Below are positions 18,622 to 27,957 of a DNA stretch of 64,000 bases, one piece after another; position 1 is the first letter of the stretch; each line of letters starts with the position of its first letter. The stretch spans positions 29,625 to 93,624 of the forward strand of contig CAUQNX010000016.1 in assembly GCA_963519845.1 (NCBI GenBank), given 5' to 3'. Both the position numbers and the translations under genes were made by a program. This DNA is from Moellerella sp963519845 (GTDB lineage: Bacteria; Pseudomonadota; Gammaproteobacteria; Enterobacterales; Enterobacteriaceae). Under the pieces are notes generated by a model, which saw nothing but the letters and a program-made list of their open reading frames with translations, was not told the origin of the DNA and did not search any database.

Positions 18622-19245
18622 TTAAGCCGCTTTCAGCCCCGGCTGAATTAAGCTATAGATCTGTTTTTTTAATTCAGGCTGTAGCGCCAGTTGATAAACA
18701 TGCTCTGCAACATCTGCGCGCATCACTAGGCCGTGAACTTCTTCATTTTGTTGGCGAATTGCTTTACCCGTAGCGTCGCCATAGAGCAATCCACCCGGAC
18801 GCAAAATAGTAAAGTCGAGCTGGCTAGTTTGCAGCCATGATTCTGCCAATGACTTCTCACGCACCGCCTGACCAAATGCGGCGCGCGCGCGGGGTGATAA
18901 GTATTGCCATGAATCACCACAACCCAAAGAGGTCACTAAAATCATGCGAGAAAGTGCGCTTTTTTCTACGCAAGCAATAACCGTGCGGTGGGCTAAATAA
19001 TCTTGTGAGCCGCCCATTGTGGAGATCACCGTCGCTAAAGAACCTGCGGCTTGGCAGGCAGCTAAGACGACCGCTTCATCACAGGCATCGCCGATAAAGA
19101 CTTGTGCTCCAAGGGCGGATAATTTATCTGCTGCCTCTTGATTACGCACCACTGCTATCACTGGGCGTTTCTCGGCAAACGCGAGACTAGCTATCATGGC
19201 GCCTACCCCTTGACCACCAGCACCAAAAATCAACCAAGGAGCCAT
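18622..19245 (-). CDS. chuY: Anaerobilin reductase-like NAD(P)-binding protein, ChuY type
   Basis: Short Rossmann-fold protein of 207 residues with the dinucleotide motif FGAGGQGVGA at the N-terminus and an ILRPGGLLYG segment as in the NmrA/SDR-like group. In E. coli O157 and relatives ChuY reduces anaerobilin, the tetrapyrrole made by ChuW. Its location between chuX and chuU, in the same order as the chuTWXYUV operon, supports the call. Start codon overlaps the chuX stop. Confidence 0.82.
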   Translation of the reverse strand: MAPWLIFGAGGQGVGAMIASLAFAEKRPVIAVVRNQEAADKLSALGAQVFIGDACDEAVVLAACQAAGSLATVISTMGGSQDYLAHRTVIACVEKSALSRMILVTSLGCGDSWQYLSPRARAAFGQAVREKSLAESWLQTSQLDFTILRPGGLLYGDATGKAIRQQNEEVHGLVMRADVAEHVYQLALQPELKKQIYSLIQPGLKAA

Positions 19246-19739
19246 TAGTTAGCCTCTTTAAGTTTTTTAGCCAGAGCTCGGAATGCCTCAAGCTGCTCGG
19301 TCAATAACTGTCGATGCTCATCACGGCCTAAGAAAATTTTGAACATGGCATCACCCGCTTGGTTAAAAAAGAGAATTGAGGCGGTATCCATTCCCATAAA
19401 CGTTCGTTCAACCAAAGCAATATGTGTACAATTTTCCGCTTTAATATGGCCTGTCATGCCCTTTTTACCGCGCAAATTAAAATAACCATGGCGATGAAAA
19501 CCAGAAGGAAGCTCCCCTGAAAATTCAAGGATCACATCATCGGTATGAACAAGTGTAGTCACATTGCCCCATTCATGGGCGGTATCCCAAACAAGATCAA
19601 AAGAACTTCCTATGGCGAGCACATAGCTGGGTAAATTTTTAACCACTTCAAGTAGCGTAGTATCATATTGTTTTGCAATGGTTTCTAACGTGCCATCAGG
19701 TTTAGTCTTTAAAAATTCGGATAGGACGAGATTGCTCAT
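19245..19739 (-). CDS. chuX: Heme-trafficking protein HutX/ChuX
   Basis: Cytoplasmic heme-binding protein of 164 residues in the HutX/ChuX family, thought to pass heme or its products between import and degradation. The family signature is seen in FHRHGYFNLRGKKGMTGHI and VERTFMGMDTASILFFN. It sits between chuW and chuY with 11 and -1 base gaps. Confidence 0.9.
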   Translation of the reverse strand: MSNLVLSEFLKTKPDGTLETIAKQYDTTLLEVVKNLPSYVLAIGSSFDLVWDTAHEWGNVTTLVHTDDVILEFSGELPSGFHRHGYFNLRGKKGMTGHIKAENCTHIALVERTFMGMDTASILFFNQAGDAMFKIFLGRDEHRQLLTEQLEAFRALAKKLKEAN

Positions 19740-19750
19740 TAAAGGCTCCT

Positions 19751-21085
19751 TTAAAGCGTGTTTAAATCCGCAAGTTGCGGTGAATTAAGTTCAACAATCA
19801 GCTCTTGCAGCGACTGTAAAATATTACTTGCCCAGAAACGCCCTTCGTTGGTCAGCCTGAGGCAACTCGAATCATCTTGCGTTAATCCGGCTTGATGCCA
19901 CTGTTGTAATAAGGGTGTCAGCCTTGATGCATAAGGGGTAAATTGGTCGAGAACGACGCGAGCCGTTTCAATACTAGCTTGAAGTTGATGACGCCATTGA
20001 TATTGAGGATCTGTGGTACGCATCATCATCATCAGCGGCTTTAGACCCGCATTGACGGCATCATAGTAAGCATCGAGATTGCGCTCTCCCATCCACGAAT
20101 AACCATTAATTGAGCCACCTGCGCCAGAGCCAAAAGCAAAGCAGTCCGCCCCTTGTTTTATCAATAGGTTATAAAGATTACGTTCGCGAGTTGTACGCGC
20201 CCAATGGCTATTACTGATGCAGCGCCAGCCCTCTTTGTGCATAAATTCGCAACCTTGCAGATAAAGATCACGGCGTTTGGCTGGATTAGGGATCTCCACT
20301 CGGCCATTTTCAACGGCTTTACCCAGCGGAGTAGTTGGAATTAAATTAAGTGCGTAAAGATCGACACCATCTAAGCCAATATCACGGGCGATAGCCAGAT
20401 CTTCGCCCCAAATTTTGGTATCTTGCTCTGGTAGACCAAATAGCAAATCACAAACAACGGCGGCTCGATCGCGGCGACAGAGATTCTCCATAAAAATTCG
20501 TGCCTCCTCGCCATTTGAGGTTCGCGCCATTTTTTTACGAATTTTGCTATTAAACGATTGAATCCCAATAGAAAAACGATTAGCACCCGCATCTAAACAC
20601 GCATCAATACGTTCATCATCAAAATTTAATACTCGACCTTCAATAGTAATCTCACAATCAGGCGCTAACGGGAGACGTCGTTGTAATGTAGTAATTATTC
20701 GAGCAAGATCTTTCGCGGAGAGTGCGGAAGGGGTTCCACCACCAAAGTAAACCGCATGAATAGGTGATGATTGATACAGTGGACTATCAGCCTCCGCCTC
20801 AATCTCACGGATTAACAAATTGGTATAGTGATGACACTGATCCGATTCATAGCGATTTTGATAAAATCCACAGAATGTACAGTGGGTTGCACAAAATGGA
20901 ATATGCAGATAAACCAATCGTTTCCGAGGTTCTACTATTGATGTCACCAGCTTCTGCCAAGTCTCTTGCCGCTTTTCAGCACCAACTGGTATCGCATCTC
21001 GCCACGGCATAGTCGCACGCCTATCTTTGAAGGGTTGATTTCCCTCGATGGCAAAATGCGGCGTTAAATTAAGTTCAGATTTCAT
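19751..21085 (-). CDS. chuW: Anaerobilin synthase ChuW/HutW, radical SAM heme-opening enzyme
   Basis: Oxygen-independent heme-degrading radical SAM methyltransferase, about 444 residues. The CxxxCxxC iron-sulfur motif is CATHCTFC around residue 67, preceded by VYLHIPF, and the SAM-binding GGTP motif is in YFGGGTPSAL. It belongs to the HemN-like branch and frees iron from heme under anaerobic conditions. The ATG at 21085 is chosen as start because GAGTGAG precedes it; a GTG three codons upstream also exists. Confidence 0.92.
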   Translation of the reverse strand: MKSELNLTPHFAIEGNQPFKDRRATMPWRDAIPVGAEKRQETWQKLVTSIVEPRKRLVYLHIPFCATHCTFCGFYQNRYESDQCHHYTNLLIREIEAEADSPLYQSSPIHAVYFGGGTPSALSAKDLARIITTLQRRLPLAPDCEITIEGRVLNFDDERIDACLDAGANRFSIGIQSFNSKIRKKMARTSNGEEARIFMENLCRRDRAAVVCDLLFGLPEQDTKIWGEDLAIARDIGLDGVDLYALNLIPTTPLGKAVENGRVEIPNPAKRRDLYLQGCEFMHKEGWRCISNSHWARTTRERNLYNLLIKQGADCFAFGSGAGGSINGYSWMGERNLDAYYDAVNAGLKPLMMMMRTTDPQYQWRHQLQASIETARVVLDQFTPYASRLTPLLQQWHQAGLTQDDSSCLRLTNEGRFWASNILQSLQELIVELNSPQLADLNTL

Positions 21086-21097
21086 TATTCTCACTCG

Positions 21098-21931
21098 TTA
21101 ATGGTCAGCATCTAGCCATAATTTCTGATTCAAAAGTTCTACTGCATCGGCAACTCTTGGTCCCATACCTAAAATAAGTGCCTGATCAATACTGACAATT
21201 CGTTTATTTTTCCAAGCAGAAGTACGAGTGATCCCCGGTACTTGGCTGAGTCTATCGAGACCATTTTCGGTCATTTGGCTGGTGACAATAATCACTTCAG
21301 GATTGGCCGCTATAATGGCTTCCGCGCTATAGCTCTTGTATTGCTGATGTTTGGCAAGGTTATTGGCTCCTGCGAGGGTCAAGATAATGTCCGCAACACT
21401 ACCTTGACCGGCAATTTGTGGCGCGCTGCTACCCGCTGATAAGATAAACAACACATCGATGTTTTTCCCTCTTGCCCTATTCTTTTGGGCAATATTAGCT
21501 AAGCGCTCACGTAATTGATTAACCAGTTGATCACCCTCCTCGACCAGCTGAAGCGCTTGCGCCAATAGGTGAATATTGCTGTACATCTGTTCAACCGTTG
21601 CAGGGATACGCGCTAAGGTAATCACCTCAACTTTTTGCGGTTTTAATTGTTCAAAAATGATCTGCGGAGCAGCATCCTGCCAAGTAATAAACAAGCTCGG
21701 ATTTAGCGATAAAATTCCTTCTGCGCTCAGCTGCTTCCAATAACCAATATGGGGCAAGTTTTTCGTTTCAGCTGGCCATGAGGTAGTTTCATCTACTCCC
21801 ACAACCCTATCGCCAGCACCGAGAGCATAAACTAATTCTGTAATTGAACCGCCCGCCACTACGATTCTTTCACTCGCAGAGATCGCAAAAGAGCTAGCTA
21901 ACGTGAGTAAGGCAATGACTATTTTTTTCAT
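21098..21931 (-). CDS. hmuT: Periplasmic heme-binding protein HmuT/ChuT
   Basis: Substrate-binding component of the heme importer, about 277 residues. The start at 21931 gives a clean signal peptide (MKKIVIALLTLASSFAISAS) and lies two bases after the receptor stop. The family opening RIVVAGGSITELVYALGAGDRVVGVDETT and YWKQLSAEGILSLNPSL are evident. It hands heme to HmuUV. Confidence 0.92.
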   Translation of the reverse strand: MKKIVIALLTLASSFAISASERIVVAGGSITELVYALGAGDRVVGVDETTSWPAETKNLPHIGYWKQLSAEGILSLNPSLFITWQDAAPQIIFEQLKPQKVEVITLARIPATVEQMYSNIHLLAQALQLVEEGDQLVNQLRERLANIAQKNRARGKNIDVLFILSAGSSAPQIAGQGSVADIILTLAGANNLAKHQQYKSYSAEAIIAANPEVIIVTSQMTENGLDRLSQVPGITRTSAWKNKRIVSIDQALILGMGPRVADAVELLNQKLWLDADH

Positions 21932-21933
21932 GA

Positions 21934-24084
21934 TTAAAATTTCCACACAAAGCCGGTCGCAGCATTAAAGCCAGCGGCAGGGATAGATTCATGAGCGGTT
22001 TGGTATTTTTTATTGGTTAGGTTATTTAGTGAGAGATTAATTTGATATTGGTCTTCTAAACCAAATTCAGCATTGAATGCAAGATTCAGTGTTGACCAGC
22101 CCGCATAGTTAATTGCCTTATCACTGGTATTATCTTTCGCACGGGAAGCGGCTCGCACAAATAGATCTGAAGTAAGATTCATTTGATCAAACATCAACAG
22201 GTGTTTAGCCCCAATGCGTCCGTTAAGTGAGGGCTCTCCGGTATCCCATGTTTTAAGATTATTGCCATCATATTGGCGACGAAGATAATTCGTGCTGACA
22301 TAAGGAGCTATATCCCAGCCTTGATATTCGGCCGTTATTTCAAGTCCATAGGTTTTCGCATTATCGACATTATCATAATAGTAATAGCCAGTTCGCGATG
22401 AACTCGTATTGCCACTACAAACAGCTTCGCCTGCACAAGCAACGGAAGCGATATAGTCTTTGGCTTCCGAATAATATAAAGCGCTATCGACATACCATTG
22501 GTTACCCTTATAACGCGCGCCTATTTCATAATTATTTGAATGTTCTGCTTTAAGATCAGTATTACCATAATTGATTCCCCCGCCCGCAGAAGTTTGCATA
22601 AATAATTGGCTCAAAGTTGGAAATACATAGCCTTGTGCAAAGGCGAGTCGCAATTCCGTATTTTCAAAACCGGAATAACGCAAACTACTAGAAGCAATAA
22701 ATTGATGATCATTGGTTTTTGCGCTGGACAAATTACGATAAGAAGTCCCTTCACGCGAATGGTCAATATTTTCGAAGCCACTGTTTAATTCAGAATTCAA
22801 CCAATATTGGCGAGCACCAACTGTCCATTTCCAATCCTCAGCAAAAGAAAATTCATTTTGTGCGAACAGTGACCAGTTAGTTTGTTCAGTGCGACTATGG
22901 GTTTGGCTATTTTTTTTGTAGTTTACAGCGGGAGGAAAAGCCGTTGTGCTTGCTGATTCGGTGCGGCTAGCGGATGTCTGTTTTACTCTATCACCTTGAT
23001 ATTGAGCACCTAAAATAAGTTCATTATTCGCCAGAAGCGTTAAATTGGACAGTAATGTTACACCTTGAGTATACTGTTTATCCTGTGAATTAGTTTGGTT
23101 CGCCACACGCAAATTACCAATTATTGGACTACCTGTTGGCGTATTTACTGCAACTTGGTTTTCAAACTCTCGCTCAATCGTTTGTTCATAAGCATCTAAA
23201 TGAATATTTTTTAGGTAAGTCCCCTCATAAGCATAATCATAGAACAGCCCTACTTTTTCTCGTTTTAAATCAGGAATTTTAACGCTGAAATACTCATATG
23301 AGGGATCTTCATGCCAAGTTTGTGTCGACAACTTATAACGATCGAGCGATAAACCAAATTTATGTTTATCTAAAGTGTAGCCAAGCCACATTCCTTGGCT
23401 ATTATTACGGTTGTTAGTATTTTTTAAGCGTCCATCTGGAGTATCACGATCGCCTTGGTCAGAGTAGCTAGCATTCAGGCGATAATCGAAGTTTCCAACA
23501 CTTCCCCATGCTGAAGCCGACTCATCCCAACCCGCAGTTGCTGAGCTATACACAGCTTTAAGCGCACCACCAAAAGCCTTATCGCCACCTTTTTTAGTAA
23601 TAAAATTGACAACACCACCAATGGCTTGCGAACCATAGAGAACAGAGTAAGGACCTTTAACAATTTCGATTCGTTCTAAGGAGGATTCATCAATAAGTAA
23701 GCCAGCACCAAAATCTTGCCCCGCTCTTTGATAAGTCACTTCTTGACCATCAATCAGAATCAATACGCGCGAAGAGGCTTCACCACGAATACGAATTTGT
23801 TTACGACCAGCAAGAGCATTATCCGTGATTTCAACACCCGGTATATCCTGCAAATCATCGGCGATAGAGCTATTCGTTGAGTTTTCTAACGATTGTTTAT
23901 CAATAACTTGAATGGTTGCAGGGCTACTCCAGAGACTGGTTTCAATACGACTTGAAGTCACCACCATAGCATCATTAGAGCTAGTTTGATTATGTCCCGC
24001 GGTGGTTTGTGCTGCAAAGACGGCCTGACTAACAAATAACGCTAATGTGGAAAGCAATAGCTTACCTTTGATGGGCGTATACAT
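21934..24084 (-). CDS. TonB-dependent outer-membrane heme/hemoglobin receptor
   Basis: 22-stranded outer-membrane receptor, 716 residues including a signal peptide ending at VFAAQ. The TonB box region is DAMVVTSSR, followed by a plug domain (QSLENSTNSSIADDLQDIPGVEI, RIRGEASSRVLILIDG, IEIVKGPYSVLYGSQAIGGVVNFITK) and a beta-barrel ending in aromatic Phe (FVWKF). It belongs with the ChuA/HemR/HmuR group from its operon and motifs; the exact ligand (heme, hemoglobin) is inferred. It is the first gene after a Fur-box-like sequence. Confidence 0.88.
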   Translation of the reverse strand: MYTPIKGKLLLSTLALFVSQAVFAAQTTAGHNQTSSNDAMVVTSSRIETSLWSSPATIQVIDKQSLENSTNSSIADDLQDIPGVEITDNALAGRKQIRIRGEASSRVLILIDGQEVTYQRAGQDFGAGLLIDESSLERIEIVKGPYSVLYGSQAIGGVVNFITKKGGDKAFGGALKAVYSSATAGWDESASAWGSVGNFDYRLNASYSDQGDRDTPDGRLKNTNNRNNSQGMWLGYTLDKHKFGLSLDRYKLSTQTWHEDPSYEYFSVKIPDLKREKVGLFYDYAYEGTYLKNIHLDAYEQTIEREFENQVAVNTPTGSPIIGNLRVANQTNSQDKQYTQGVTLLSNLTLLANNELILGAQYQGDRVKQTSASRTESASTTAFPPAVNYKKNSQTHSRTEQTNWSLFAQNEFSFAEDWKWTVGARQYWLNSELNSGFENIDHSREGTSYRNLSSAKTNDHQFIASSSLRYSGFENTELRLAFAQGYVFPTLSQLFMQTSAGGGINYGNTDLKAEHSNNYEIGARYKGNQWYVDSALYYSEAKDYIASVACAGEAVCSGNTSSSRTGYYYYDNVDNAKTYGLEITAEYQGWDIAPYVSTNYLRRQYDGNNLKTWDTGEPSLNGRIGAKHLLMFDQMNLTSDLFVRAASRAKDNTSDKAINYAGWSTLNLAFNAEFGLEDQYQINLSLNNLTNKKYQTAHESIPAAGFNAATGFVWKF

Positions 24085-24108
24085 GGCTAACCTTTATGAT
24101 GGAAACAG

Positions 24109-24129
24109 TAATGATAATGATAATCTTTA
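24109..24129 (-). promoter_or_regulatory. Fur-box-like operator of the heme operon
   Basis: Read on the - strand it contains GATTAT-CATTAT-CATTAC, three near-identical hexamers of the NATWAT type that make up Fur boxes (plus strand core AATGATAATGATAATC). It lies about 25-45 bases before the receptor start codon, where Fur repression of heme uptake under iron-replete conditions is expected. Confidence 0.7.
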
Positions 24130-24771
24130 TTATTACTATTTATAAGGAAAGGTCTATTATTGGTCAAGCCGTAAAGATGTAAATAATCTGCACCTTTGAC
24201 TTTTATCAAATAAAAGGTATCTGCTTTTGATTTTTTTGTGATCGCAGTCGACTTTCTAAAAATAAATATAAAAAATAGATATTAATTAAAAATCAAGAAC
24301 AGCTCATCCGTTGTTTTATCCTAGCAAAAGAATCCGATGAGAATGGTGAATGATTAGAATAGTTAGATGATAAATTTAGTTAACTTAAGTCTCAATTAAT
24401 AACCAATTTATACTATAAATCGCAATAAGTTATATTTTCCTTTGTTGTTTGTTGCTTGTTGTTTGTTGTTTGTTGTTTGTTGTTTGTATAAAAATACAAA
24501 TAACATTAGTTGACCAAATAAAAGATGATGATTCTTGTTTTTATTTTTTCGAATAAAGTCACCATGTAGACCTATTGAGTTTCTGGTACGTATTCCATTA
24601 CTCTTTTTGTGAGTTAAATTATGTTGGCTATTTTTCATTTGTATAACTTATTCTATGATTTCGCCAATTTATGAAAAATTTACAATTTATTATTCGATAG
24701 TAGGGAAAAAAACGTTATAGTAGTGGCTAATTAATATATTAATTAATCATAAAGTGATAGGTGAGATTATC
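24130..24771. other. AT-rich divergent intergenic region between heme and mdtNOP operons
   Basis: About 640 bases with no convincing gene. It must hold the promoters for both flanking operons and contains the heptanucleotide tandem repeat at 24441-24488. A 76-codon frame on the - strand (24408-24638) runs through the repeat but has no recognisable similarity and is not called. Confidence 0.6.
24441..24488. repeat. Heptanucleotide tandem repeat (TTTGTTG)n
   Basis: Six consecutive 7-base units TTTGTTG, the third varying as CTTGTTG, followed by a partial unit. This is a simple-sequence repeat of the slippage-prone kind. It lies roughly 355 bases upstream of the heme receptor gene and 284 bases upstream of ytcA, in a gene-poor region. 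Confidence 0.9.
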
Positions 24772-25053
24772 TTGAACTTAATAAAAAAACACCGTCATAT
24801 CGTTAGGATTTGTTTTTTATCCTTTTTATTAGTGGGTTGCTCACAAGAGCATTCTCCTCTATTTCCTATGTTAGGCGCTTATTTTCCTTCTTGGATGCTT
24901 TGTGTCTTTATTGGATTAATTGGCGCAATCCTTTTACGAATAGTTCTTATTTATTTCAATATTGATGATAACTTGCCTCTCCCGCTATTATTTTATTTTA
25001 GCGTCATGTTACTCATCGCATTCACAATTTCCTTACTTTATTTTGCTTATTAA
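24772..25053 (+). CDS. ytcA: YtcA-family small lipoprotein
   Basis: Small membrane lipoprotein (about 93 residues) with lipobox LLVGC followed by the family segment FPMLGAYFPSWMLC and two more hydrophobic spans. The likely start is a TTG at 24772, 6-7 bases after GGTGAG; a GTG at 24754 in frame is the alternative. In E. coli ytcA also precedes mdtNOP, which supports the identification. Function unknown. Three bases separate it from mdtN. Confidence 0.8.
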   Translation: MNLIKKHRHIVRICFLSFLLVGCSQEHSPLFPMLGAYFPSWMLCVFIGLIGAILLRIVLIYFNIDDNLPLPLLFYFSVMLLIAFTISLLYFAY

Positions 25054-25056
25054 ATT

Positions 25057-26097
25057 ATGAATACAAAAAATAAAAAAAAGGTCGCGGTCATTATCACAGG
25101 AGTGGTTTTTGTGCTCCTGCTGATTGTGCTATGGAAAAGCTTTCAATCATCAATAATGGACCCACGCAGTGAAGAGGCAGTAATTGATGCAAATAAAATC
25201 AATATTTCCTCGACAGTTCCTGGGAGGATCAATCATTTTTATGTCAAAGAGAACGAAAAAGTCAATAAAGGCGATCTACTCTTTACTATTGATCCAACGC
25301 TATACGCTCTAAGGATGAATCAAGCAAAAGCAGAATTATTGGTTGCTGAAGCCGCGTTAAAAAATAAACAAAGAGTGATCGTTGCTGAGACCTCTAATTC
25401 GGAAGTGGCTGAAGAACAAATAAAACGCGCGCAGGTAAATTTAGCATTAACCACTCAGTCTCTTAAACGTTTAGAGCCTCTGCTCGCTAAAGGTTTTGTT
25501 ACCGCACAACAAGTTGATGATGCTCGAACATTAAAACGAGATGCCGAAGTCAGTTTAAAACAAGCACAAAAACAAAATATTGCTTCTGAAGCCTTAATTA
25601 ATAATATCGATTCTGAAAAGGCACTTGTTGAGTCATTAAAAATGTCACTCGCTATGGCAGAGTGGGAATTAAGTAATACTAAAATTAAAGCTCCCAGTAA
25701 TGGTTATATTGTTGGACTAACATTATCCGCAGGTGAATTTGTTCTCTCGGGACAATCCGTGTTCACATTAATTGACACTGAAACCTGGTTTGCTTCGGCT
25801 TATTTTAAAGAAACAGATTTGAATAATATAAAAATCGGCCACTGCGTTACTGTTTATTCAATGATCGACAATAAATACCCTCTAAAAGGTAAAGTTCAGG
25901 GTATTGGTTGGGGTGTGATGTCTACCGATTTACTCAATATTCCAAGAGATTTACCTTATATCCCTAAATCATTAAATTGGGTACGAGTTGAACAGCGCTT
26001 TCCTGTTCGCGTTATTTTGAATAATCCGCCTGAGAATCTAATGCGAATTGGGGCAACGGCAACTGTCAATATTGTATCTAAAGATGATGACTGCTAA
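25057..26097 (+). CDS. mdtN: Efflux membrane fusion protein MdtN
   Basis: HlyD-family adaptor, 346 residues: one N-terminal membrane span (residues 8-27), lipoyl half motif (INISSTVPGRINHFYVKENEKVNKGD), coiled-coil hairpin about residues 85-200, and second lipoyl half (NTKIKAPSNGYIVGLTLSAGE). It is expected to link the FUSC-type inner protein MdtO to the outer channel MdtP. MdtNOP of E. coli has been linked to resistance to puromycin and some dyes; the same role here is inferred. Confidence 0.87.
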   Translation: MNTKNKKKVAVIITGVVFVLLLIVLWKSFQSSIMDPRSEEAVIDANKINISSTVPGRINHFYVKENEKVNKGDLLFTIDPTLYALRMNQAKAELLVAEAALKNKQRVIVAETSNSEVAEEQIKRAQVNLALTTQSLKRLEPLLAKGFVTAQQVDDARTLKRDAEVSLKQAQKQNIASEALINNIDSEKALVESLKMSLAMAEWELSNTKIKAPSNGYIVGLTLSAGEFVLSGQSVFTLIDTETWFASAYFKETDLNNIKIGHCVTVYSMIDNKYPLKGKVQGIGWGVMSTDLLNIPRDLPYIPKSLNWVRVEQRFPVRVILNNPPENLMRIGATATVNIVSKDDDC

Positions 26098-27952
26098 AGC
26101 GCAACTAGTTATTGAACAGGTAAAACAGGATTTATTGCCTTTCAAATTTCGCTTGGCAACATCATGGCGAATCGCTTTTCTCTGTGCATTAATGGCAGGG
26201 ATTGCGATGTTATATGAAATTCCCGAATCTGCGATAAGCTGTTATCTCATTATTTATTTGGTCAAGGCCAACGCCGTTGAGAATATTTTACTGTCCATCG
26301 GTGTTATTATTTTATGCTCTATTGCTGTCGGCCTAGTACTATTACTTTTTAATTTAACGATCCAAAATATCCTATTACGATTTTTTTTCATGGCACTATT
26401 TTCTGGCTTATTTATGTATTTATCCTCAGCCAGTAGCCTTGGTGATATCGGTAATCTAGTTGCATTAGTTATCGCTTTTTTAATGACACTAATTGATGAT
26501 ATCCCCTTCGGCGACGCTGCAACCCGAGGATTACTCTATGCTCTGCTGATGGCAACGTCACCGATGCTATTAGTCATCGTATTTAATTATTTCTTTGGTA
26601 TCAGCCCTAAAAAATTATTGATGAATAAGCTGTCTGAACGCTTGATAATAACCAACCAATTCTTTTTAGGGAAAAATGCTACTCCATTTGAAATTAGTGA
26701 AGCTTTAAGTACACAAGCTGAATGTAAGCGTTATCTGATGTTTATAAAGATATTTTATTTAAGAAATAAAAAGGATATTCAGTGGCTAGATAATATGATT
26801 GATAACTCTTATCAACTCTTAATTATGTCACTAAACTTATCTGACACTAGCTCCACGGCTATCCGAGTTACCTTAGCCAATCAATGTCGTTTTATAGCAC
26901 AAAGTTTATCTAGTTATAAAATAGAAGAATTACAAAAAATCTCATTTAATTTAGTTAATAAAAATTGCTCACTAAAAGAACTTATTGATTTTCAACAAAT
27001 CTTATTTAAGCAAAAAGATGGGGATTTACCTCAGAAAAAAACGCCTTTTTTTGTTAAAGATGCATTCACAAATCCAAATCACAAATATTTTGCGATAAAA
27101 ACAACTTTTGCAGCCCTTATTTGCTATTTATTCTATGACTACTTTGATTGGCAAGGTATTCATACAGCAATGATCACTTGTTATGTGGTTGCACTTACAT
27201 CAGTTGGAGAAACAGTTCATAAACTAACCTTGAGAATTATAGGTTGTTTAATTGGTGCGTTTATCGGGATAGTTTCTCTTATTTATATTATTCCTAACTT
27301 ATCCGATATATTCGAACTGATGATATTGATCTTTTTCTGTCTATTACCAGCAGCTTGGATTGCTGCAGGAAATGAACGTATTTCTTATGCGGGTGTACAG
27401 GTAGGATTGGCATTTTTATTAACCGTATTACACGGATTTAAACCAAGTTTTGATATGGATGTCGCCTCTGACCGAATTTTAGGAATCTTATTAGGTAATA
27501 TCGTGATGTACATTATGTTCACTAAAGTATGGCCAGTATCCATAATATCGACTATCAATAAAAAAATTAGTGATATTTTAGACAACTATGCCGCGCTTAA
27601 TGTGATGTCTCAAAAGAATGATTATCAAGCATTAGATTTAGTTGCTTCGATCAATGAAGATATTGTTAAATCAAAAGATGATATTAACTTGCTGATATTT
27701 GAAACTCAATTACAGGGGAAAAATAGAGCGCTTACTCAATTTTTTAATCAATTACTGTGTGAGGTATCAAGTTCAAGTTATCGCAACTATTCATCCAAGT
27801 TTATTCCTTTAAGCAGCCCAAGTACGCCATTTATGGGTATAAAAGGTCAATCAATAAAAGATATAAAGTGCCATATATTGAATTCAATATCGACGACCTT
27901 ACCGACTCAAGAAAAAGAGCAGCTAATTAACCAATTAATCAGTGAGAAATAA
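26084..27952 (+). CDS. mdtO: FUSC-family inner-membrane efflux protein MdtO
   Basis: About 622 residues with two blocks of membrane spans (approximately residues 25-165 and 340-480) separated by cytoplasmic regions, the layout of the aromatic acid exporter/FUSC family. The start is taken as ATG-ATG at 26084/26087, overlapping the end of mdtN by 14 bases; the in-frame TTG at 26048 is less likely. E. coli MdtO is a little longer (about 683). Confidence 0.84.
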   Translation: MMTAKAQLVIEQVKQDLLPFKFRLATSWRIAFLCALMAGIAMLYEIPESAISCYLIIYLVKANAVENILLSIGVIILCSIAVGLVLLLFNLTIQNILLRFFFMALFSGLFMYLSSASSLGDIGNLVALVIAFLMTLIDDIPFGDAATRGLLYALLMATSPMLLVIVFNYFFGISPKKLLMNKLSERLIITNQFFLGKNATPFEISEALSTQAECKRYLMFIKIFYLRNKKDIQWLDNMIDNSYQLLIMSLNLSDTSSTAIRVTLANQCRFIAQSLSSYKIEELQKISFNLVNKNCSLKELIDFQQILFKQKDGDLPQKKTPFFVKDAFTNPNHKYFAIKTTFAALICYLFYDYFDWQGIHTAMITCYVVALTSVGETVHKLTLRIIGCLIGAFIGIVSLIYIIPNLSDIFELMILIFFCLLPAAWIAAGNERISYAGVQVGLAFLLTVLHGFKPSFDMDVASDRILGILLGNIVMYIMFTKVWPVSIISTINKKISDILDNYAALNVMSQKNDYQALDLVASINEDIVKSKDDINLLIFETQLQGKNRALTQFFNQLLCEVSSSSYRNYSSKFIPLSSPSTPFMGIKGQSIKDIKCHILNSISTTLPTQEKEQLINQLISEK

Positions 27953-27957
27953 TAACA

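Noticed and set aside
24408..24638. 76-codon frame on the - strand through the heptamer repeat
   Set aside because: The Gln/Thr/Asn repeat is produced by the DNA repeat itself; no recognised domain and no supporting start signals.
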